A stretch of DNA of 64,000 nt, from the NCBI GenBank assembly GCA_934234185.1, contig CAKQHO010000006.1:13277-77276 (forward strand), written 5' to 3'. Within the stretch, counting starts at the first letter, position 1, and each line of letters opens with the position of its first letter. Below the pieces are notes generated by a model, which saw nothing but the letters and a program-made list of their open reading frames with translations, ran no database searches and had not been told where the DNA came from. This document shows positions 60,999 to 64,000 of the stretch, piece by piece. The stretch comes from an uncultured Psychrobacillus sp. GTDB lineage: Bacteria; Bacillota; Bacilli; Bacillales_A; Planococcaceae. A program made the position numbers and the translations under genes.

Positions 60999-61896
60999 AC
61001 AGACCGAAGCTTCTGTGAATCAAGCAGAAGAAGCTAGAAAAGAAACTACAATTACTAACCATACAATGAAGAGGCAACAATTTGAAAGCACTTTTTTTAA
61101 TATGGTTAATCTACATCATAATATTTTGGCAAATATGAAATTAGACAAAATAACCTCTCGAGAGGTTATTAATAAGCTTTTTTATGAGTTTAAATCTAAA
61201 GGAACAGACGATTCTAGACGAGTTAAAATTGAATCATTATCTCAAAGGCAGCAAGAGGAAATATTTACTGTAGGTGTTAATGCTTTGTTTATTGAGGAAT
61301 TGACAGACAAACTTTCTCTGATGTTTTCATTGGGAAATTACAGTGAAGTATTTTATGAAGAAATGTTAGAACGAATTGAAAAAGAAGATATTCCAGATCT
61401 CCCAGAGTTTACTCAAATATTCTCAGAGAAGGCGGAATTAATAAAAAGAGTTGAGGAAGGATTAAGTAGTTATAGCACGGAGATCTTAGAGTTAGAAGAC
61501 AATATATTTAATTCAAGTTTAACTTCAGTTTTAGGAACTAATTATGATTTCTCAGACCTAATAGAGTGGAAAAGAGAAAAAGAAAGAATTTATACAGAGT
61601 TTTACTTAAAGTATGAATATTTACTTGGGCACTATTATAGGAATTTGTATAGAATAATTAAATATGTAAATGAAACTGATTTGATAGAAGAAAAATTGAA
61701 GCAAGAATTTAGAGGGATTTTAAGGGCACAACTTTCCTCATTTGAACTTATGATGTTATTTTATAACGTTATGTATTCGGAAAAAGGTGAGAAGTTTAAG
61801 GACCAGTTAAAACATAAAAATTTCTTTGATAATCACCTTATGATTAATGAGTTTATCTGGAATGATGATTATAAAGAATTAGAAAAAATAAGATAG
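60991..61896 (+). CDS. putAbiC-like abortive infection protein, C-terminal part (frameshifted)
   Basis: 301 residues. It starts directly in a coiled segment (KQTEASVNQAEEARKE), then RQQFESTFFNMVNLHHNIL and the C-terminal LLGHYYRNLYRIIKYVNE and LRAQLSSFELMMLFYNVM, which are the diagnostic blocks of putAbiC. There is no believable ribosome site at its TTG, so it is the continuation of 60708-60998 after a one-base shift near 60990. The gene is either broken, read through by frameshifting, or hit by an assembly error. putAbiC proteins are proposed to stop phage growth by killing or arresting the host. Confidence 0.75.
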   Translation: MVKQTEASVNQAEEARKETTITNHTMKRQQFESTFFNMVNLHHNILANMKLDKITSREVINKLFYEFKSKGTDDSRRVKIESLSQRQQEEIFTVGVNALFIEELTDKLSLMFSLGNYSEVFYEEMLERIEKEDIPDLPEFTQIFSEKAELIKRVEEGLSSYSTEILELEDNIFNSSLTSVLGTNYDFSDLIEWKREKERIYTEFYLKYEYLLGHYYRNLYRIIKYVNETDLIEEKLKQEFRGILRAQLSSFELMMLFYNVMYSEKGEKFKDQLKHKNFFDNHLMINEFIWNDDYKELEKIR

Positions 61897-61962
61897 GTCT
61901 TCCTACGCAGAAGGGGGGAAGCATTCATTCAAGATGGTCGCCCATTAAAGAGAAAGCAAATA

Positions 61963-61994
61963 GAATGCGGAGGGAAGAGGGAGAAAAGTTTTGA
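61963..61994 (+). repeat. Cassette seam, copy 2
   Basis: GAATGCGGAGGGAAGAGGGA followed by GAAAAGTTTTGAC, almost identical to copy 1. The upstream bases also code in the same frame for NRMRREEGEKF, a variant DUF3954 C-terminus, ending at the same TGA position. Confidence 0.75.
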
Positions 61995-62038
61995 CATTCA
62001 GAGTTAACTATAATGAGAAAGAGAAGGTATCAATATGA
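61991..62038 (+). pseudogene. 15-codon stub ORF after seam copy 2
   Basis: TTG within the seam opens a frame of 15 codons that ends in TGA at 62036-62038, overlapping the ATG of the next gene. It sits exactly where the TTG-started cargo genes begin after the other seams. It may be the stump of a replaced cargo gene or a leader peptide. Confidence 0.35.
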
Positions 62039-62604
62039 AAGTGAGAGGAATATTGATTGAAAGTATAAATGGGTTAAAAAATAGTATAATATATTCAATT
62101 ATATTTTCCATCTTCATACCCGTGTTAATGTGGTTCTGGAAACCGGATATTAAGATTCCGCTTTCTATTTTTATGAGTTTCCTTGCATTTGTATGTTTAT
62201 TAACTATTTTATTGGTGACTATGATTAATGTTTTATGGCAAAAGTATAAATCTGAATATGAAAAAAAAAATAACTTACCAAAAGTAGTTGATGTAATGAC
62301 TAGTAGAGGGACTTTAATTTTAATCTTAAACAAATCAACTTTATTTGCTCACGGAATATACGTTTCTGTATATCTTAATAATAATAGTGGAACAGAATCT
62401 TATATCGGTGCTGGAAGAGTAAGGAATATCCAAGAAAACGGATTAATACAAGTACAAATAATAGATTGGGAAAACGATTACGAAAGAGAACTTAGAGAAA
62501 TTGAGGAGAAGAGTGAGATAGTTCTTTCTAAAATACTTGTAAGACCCTATATTAACGAGGAGCGTATAACTATTCTCATAGGAGGAAGAGTAGATGGACG
62601 ATAA
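62035..62604 (+). CDS. Two-helix membrane protein with C-terminal beta domain, unknown
   Basis: 189 residues. Two transmembrane helices (about 17-35 and 43-67) with short N-terminus, a basic linker, then a beta-rich cytoplasmic domain (about 85-185) with SRGTLILILNKSTLFAHGIY and YIGAGRVRNIQENGLIQVQI. The GxGxVxxIxExGxxQVxI pattern resembles the beta domain of its downstream partner. GAGAAGG precedes the ATG. Its end overlaps the next gene by 11 bases, so they are coupled. No family name is known to me. Confidence 0.6.
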   Translation: MKVRGILIESINGLKNSIIYSIIFSIFIPVLMWFWKPDIKIPLSIFMSFLAFVCLLTILLVTMINVLWQKYKSEYEKKNNLPKVVDVMTSRGTLILILNKSTLFAHGIYVSVYLNNNSGTESYIGAGRVRNIQENGLIQVQIIDWENDYERELREIEEKSEIVLSKILVRPYINEERITILIGGRVDGR

Positions 62605-62962
62605 AAAATTTGCATTAGTAGCTAAAGTACTTGAGGATAATTATAAATTAATAATTAATAAGGGATCTAATGATTCAATTAAAATGGGTGAACTGGTTCT
62701 AGTATATGAAATAGGTGAGGAAATTTTAGATCCAGAAACGGGTATTAGTTTAGGTAAGGTTGAATTAGTAAAAGGTAGAGGGAAAGTAATCCATGTACAA
62801 GAAAATATGGCAACAATTGAATCAATCGAAAAAGAGTATCAGATAGTTAGACTTAATCCAATGTATACTGCTTTTAGTAACAAAAATAAAGAACAAAAAG
62901 AAACAGTATACTTGCCGTTTGATAATCCTAAAGTAGGCGATTTAGTTAAGAAAATAATTTAA
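62594..62962 (+). CDS. FlgT C-terminal-like beta-domain protein, unknown
   Basis: 122 residues. KLIINKGSNDSIKMGELVLVYE, then ILDPETGISLGKVELVKGRG and KVIHVQENMATIES, form a small beta barrel of the type found at the end of FlgT-like proteins and in many stand-alone small proteins. There is no signal peptide or helix for membrane insertion; it probably works with the membrane protein encoded just upstream. GGAGGAAG lies before the ATG. A role in defence is inferred only from position. Confidence 0.6.
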   Translation: MDDKKFALVAKVLEDNYKLIINKGSNDSIKMGELVLVYEIGEEILDPETGISLGKVELVKGRGKVIHVQENMATIESIEKEYQIVRLNPMYTAFSNKNKEQKETVYLPFDNPKVGDLVKKII

Positions 62963-63027
62963 TAGTAGTCCCCTTAGCCAACTGGAGGACAACATTTAAA
63001 CCATCTAATTGATATAAAAATTGAAGT

Positions 63028-63056
63028 GGATGCGAAGGGAGGGGAACAGTTTTGAG
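63028..63056 (+). repeat. Cassette seam, copy 3 (degenerate)
   Basis: GGATGCGAAGGGAGGGGAAC followed by AGTTTTGAG. It matches copies 1 and 2 with a few substitutions and a 2-3 base deletion, and again supplies ribosome site and TTG start to the next gene. 62963-63027 holds nothing else recognised. Confidence 0.6.
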
Positions 63057-63657
63057 TTATATAGCTGATGAAGTATTATATTCTTTATTTTTAGAAACTA
63101 GAAAAAACAGTGATTCCTTATTTGATGAATCCGAGATATTATTTAAGAGTAATAAAATTGCTCGTTCTTATACCTTGGCACATTTGTCTATAGAAGAATA
63201 TTCTAAAACGGTTTATATTTTATTTAAAATTCTAGATTATAAAATTAATAGAATTAAAATTAGTATCAATGAATTAAAGAAGTTAAATACTCATACCCAT
63301 AAAATAAAAATATTTAACATTCTTTTTGATAACTTCGACACTCTCGAAAAATTTCAAAAAGGAGATAGTGAAAAAATTAGTCTTTTAAACAAAATGAAAA
63401 ATTTAAGCATATACTGTGACTTTGATTATAAATCTGGAAATATAAGTACACCTAGTGAGATAATCGATCAAAAAAAATGTGAAGAAATAAGGAAACTGGC
63501 TAAGAAATTTAAAGATAAAGTAGACTTTTTGAAATTAAATAATGAGTTAGATTTTGAGAATTTGCTTCAAAGAGAAACCTTTGTCAAGACTATTAAAGGT
63601 TTAAATGGGCGAAGTGCGGAAGACTTGTTTTCGAACTTTATATTGGAAGGATTGTAG
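63052..63657 (+). CDS. AbiV-like HEPN abortive infection protein
   Basis: 201 residues, all-helical. ARSYTLAHLSIEEYSKTVYILF (about 37-58) is the 'A-x-x-L-x-x-x-S-x-E-E-x-x-K' helix of the AbiV family, which belongs to the HEPN superfamily. In Lactococcus, AbiV stops late phage protein production. The canonical HEPN R-x4-6-H motif is not obvious here, as in other AbiV proteins. The start is TTG at 63052, inside the seam, with GGGAGGGG 7 bases upstream. Confidence 0.68.
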   Translation: MSYIADEVLYSLFLETRKNSDSLFDESEILFKSNKIARSYTLAHLSIEEYSKTVYILFKILDYKINRIKISINELKKLNTHTHKIKIFNILFDNFDTLEKFQKGDSEKISLLNKMKNLSIYCDFDYKSGNISTPSEIIDQKKCEEIRKLAKKFKDKVDFLKLNNELDFENLLQRETFVKTIKGLNGRSAEDLFSNFILEGL

Positions 63658-63660
63658 AAA

Positions 63661-63684
63661 TGTGAAGAGGGAAAAAGTTTTTGG
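63661..63684 (+). repeat. Cassette seam, copy 4 (most degenerate)
   Basis: TGTGAAGAGGGAAAAAGTTT followed by TTGG. It retains the GAAGAGGGA-AAAGTTTTTG layout of the other copies and again ends in a TTG start. Confidence 0.45.
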
Positions 63685-64000
63685 AAAAAAATAACGAGAT
63701 AATACCTATAATAATATTTATTTTTTCGGGACTAATTGCATTTATGTTTTTCTATTTTTCCGAAGATAAAAGTGGTTTGTTGAAAGATTTTGCTATGTTC
63801 AATGCTACTTTTTCGGTTGGTATAGGAGCAATTCTTATTGCAGTACTCTCACAAGTTAAACAGGAAAAATTAAAGTCTTTAAAGAAAAAAGTAGTTAATT
63901 TTATATGTTTGGAGTTTCCTACATTTTTTTTATTTAATCTATTGATATTAATTCTTTCCTATACTAAAGTTGACGATAGTAGCTTCTTAAAGGGATATTT
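63681..64000 (+). CDS. Membrane protein of unknown function (partial, runs off the window)
   Basis: 106 complete codons from TTG at 63681, open at the right edge. Three hydrophobic segments are visible (about 8-26, 43-60 and 78-94), with a basic loop KQEKLKSLKKK between the last two. GAAGAGGGA lies about 9 bases before the TTG. Its position as the next cargo unit suggests another defence or fitness gene, but nothing in the visible part names it. Confidence 0.6.
   Translation, partial: MEKNNEIIPIIIFIFSGLIAFMFFYFSEDKSGLLKDFAMFNATFSVGIGAILIAVLSQVKQEKLKSLKKKVVNFICLEFPTFFLFNLLILILSYTKVDDSSFLKGY

Larger units (their letters stand above)
57985..64000. mobile_element. Decayed prophage carrying defence-type cargo genes (right end outside window)
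   Basis: From here on the conserved chromosomal order stops and only phage-type genes are seen: a tyrosine recombinase fragment, a DnaD-like tail, small coupled phage ORFs, a broken rusA, a DUF3954-like gene and abortive-infection-type genes. No phage structural genes are seen before the window ends. Attachment sites could not be identified because the right end is not in view. Confidence 0.8.

Noticed and set aside
60985..61005. Programmed -1 frameshift at GTTAAAC in the putAbiC gene
   Set aside because: The heptamer is not in the right phase with the upstream frame (codons read GGT TAA), and the shift needed is +1, so an indel is the simpler explanation.

Overview
The window is a low-GC Firmicutes chromosome. 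Gene content and order match the Bacillaceae/Planococcaceae: the fad-yus-met-suf block, the yun block and the yut/lipA block all run as in Bacillus subtilis, and Shine-Dalgarno sequences are strong. I cannot name the species from sequence alone. No rRNA, tRNA, insertion sequence or CRISPR array is visible.

Layout. 1-11 kb is mixed housekeeping and accessory DNA: an NTF2-like protein, a uridine-kinase-like P-loop protein, a pair of WYL-domain regulators, the Na+/serine-threonine symporter SstT, an RND-family efflux pump, a GNAT acetyltransferase and an MgtC-family membrane protein. 11.3-24.3 kb is one long same-strand polysaccharide locus with initiating sugar transferase, Wzz-like modulator, BY-kinase, two GT4 glycosyltransferases, Wzy-like polymerase, MurJ-like flippase, a sugar epimerase, three FemAB/GNAT-like transferases and a polysaccharide deacetylase. 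Two of its genes only make sense if they begin at CTG. 24.5-28.3 kb holds single genes: 5'-3' exonuclease, C39-like peptidase, Eis-like acetyltransferase, STAS protein and thioredoxin.

28.4-46.4 kb is the conserved metabolic block. It runs fadN-fadA-fadE (beta-oxidation, behind a FadR-like operator), a degenerate 21-bp-phased repeat array, yusI-gcvH-yusF-yusE, an S-box (SAM) riboswitch controlling the methionine ABC importer metNPQ, a purine permease on the other strand, and the sufCDSUB iron-sulfur assembly operon. 46.6-57.9 kb carries yunF-yunE-yunD-yunB, a lysine riboswitch in front of an NhaC-family transporter (so probably a lysine transporter), lipA-yutD, a DUF3055-type gene, yutE-yutF, yuzB and yutJ.

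57.98 kb to the window end is a decayed prophage. The C-terminal half of a tyrosine recombinase is joined head-on to the C-terminal tail of a DnaD-like phage replication gene, followed by small phage genes, a frameshifted rusA, a Cas2-fold-like protein and a DUF3954-like gene. After that gene lies a run of cargo genes: a putAbiC-like abortive infection gene (frameshifted), a two-gene membrane/beta-domain pair, an AbiV-like HEPN gene and an unknown membrane protein that runs off the end. Each cargo unit is preceded by a copy of the last ~30 bp of the DUF3954 gene, which supplies the ribosome-binding site and often a TTG start. This looks like a prophage defence cassette array and is the most novel feature here.

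Two non-coding families also stand out. One is a ~45-70 bp intergenic repeat (core CCATTTGCTTGTCGGGGC) in seven degenerate copies, often directly after stop codons. The other is the 21-bp-phased array at 33.94-34.40 kb.
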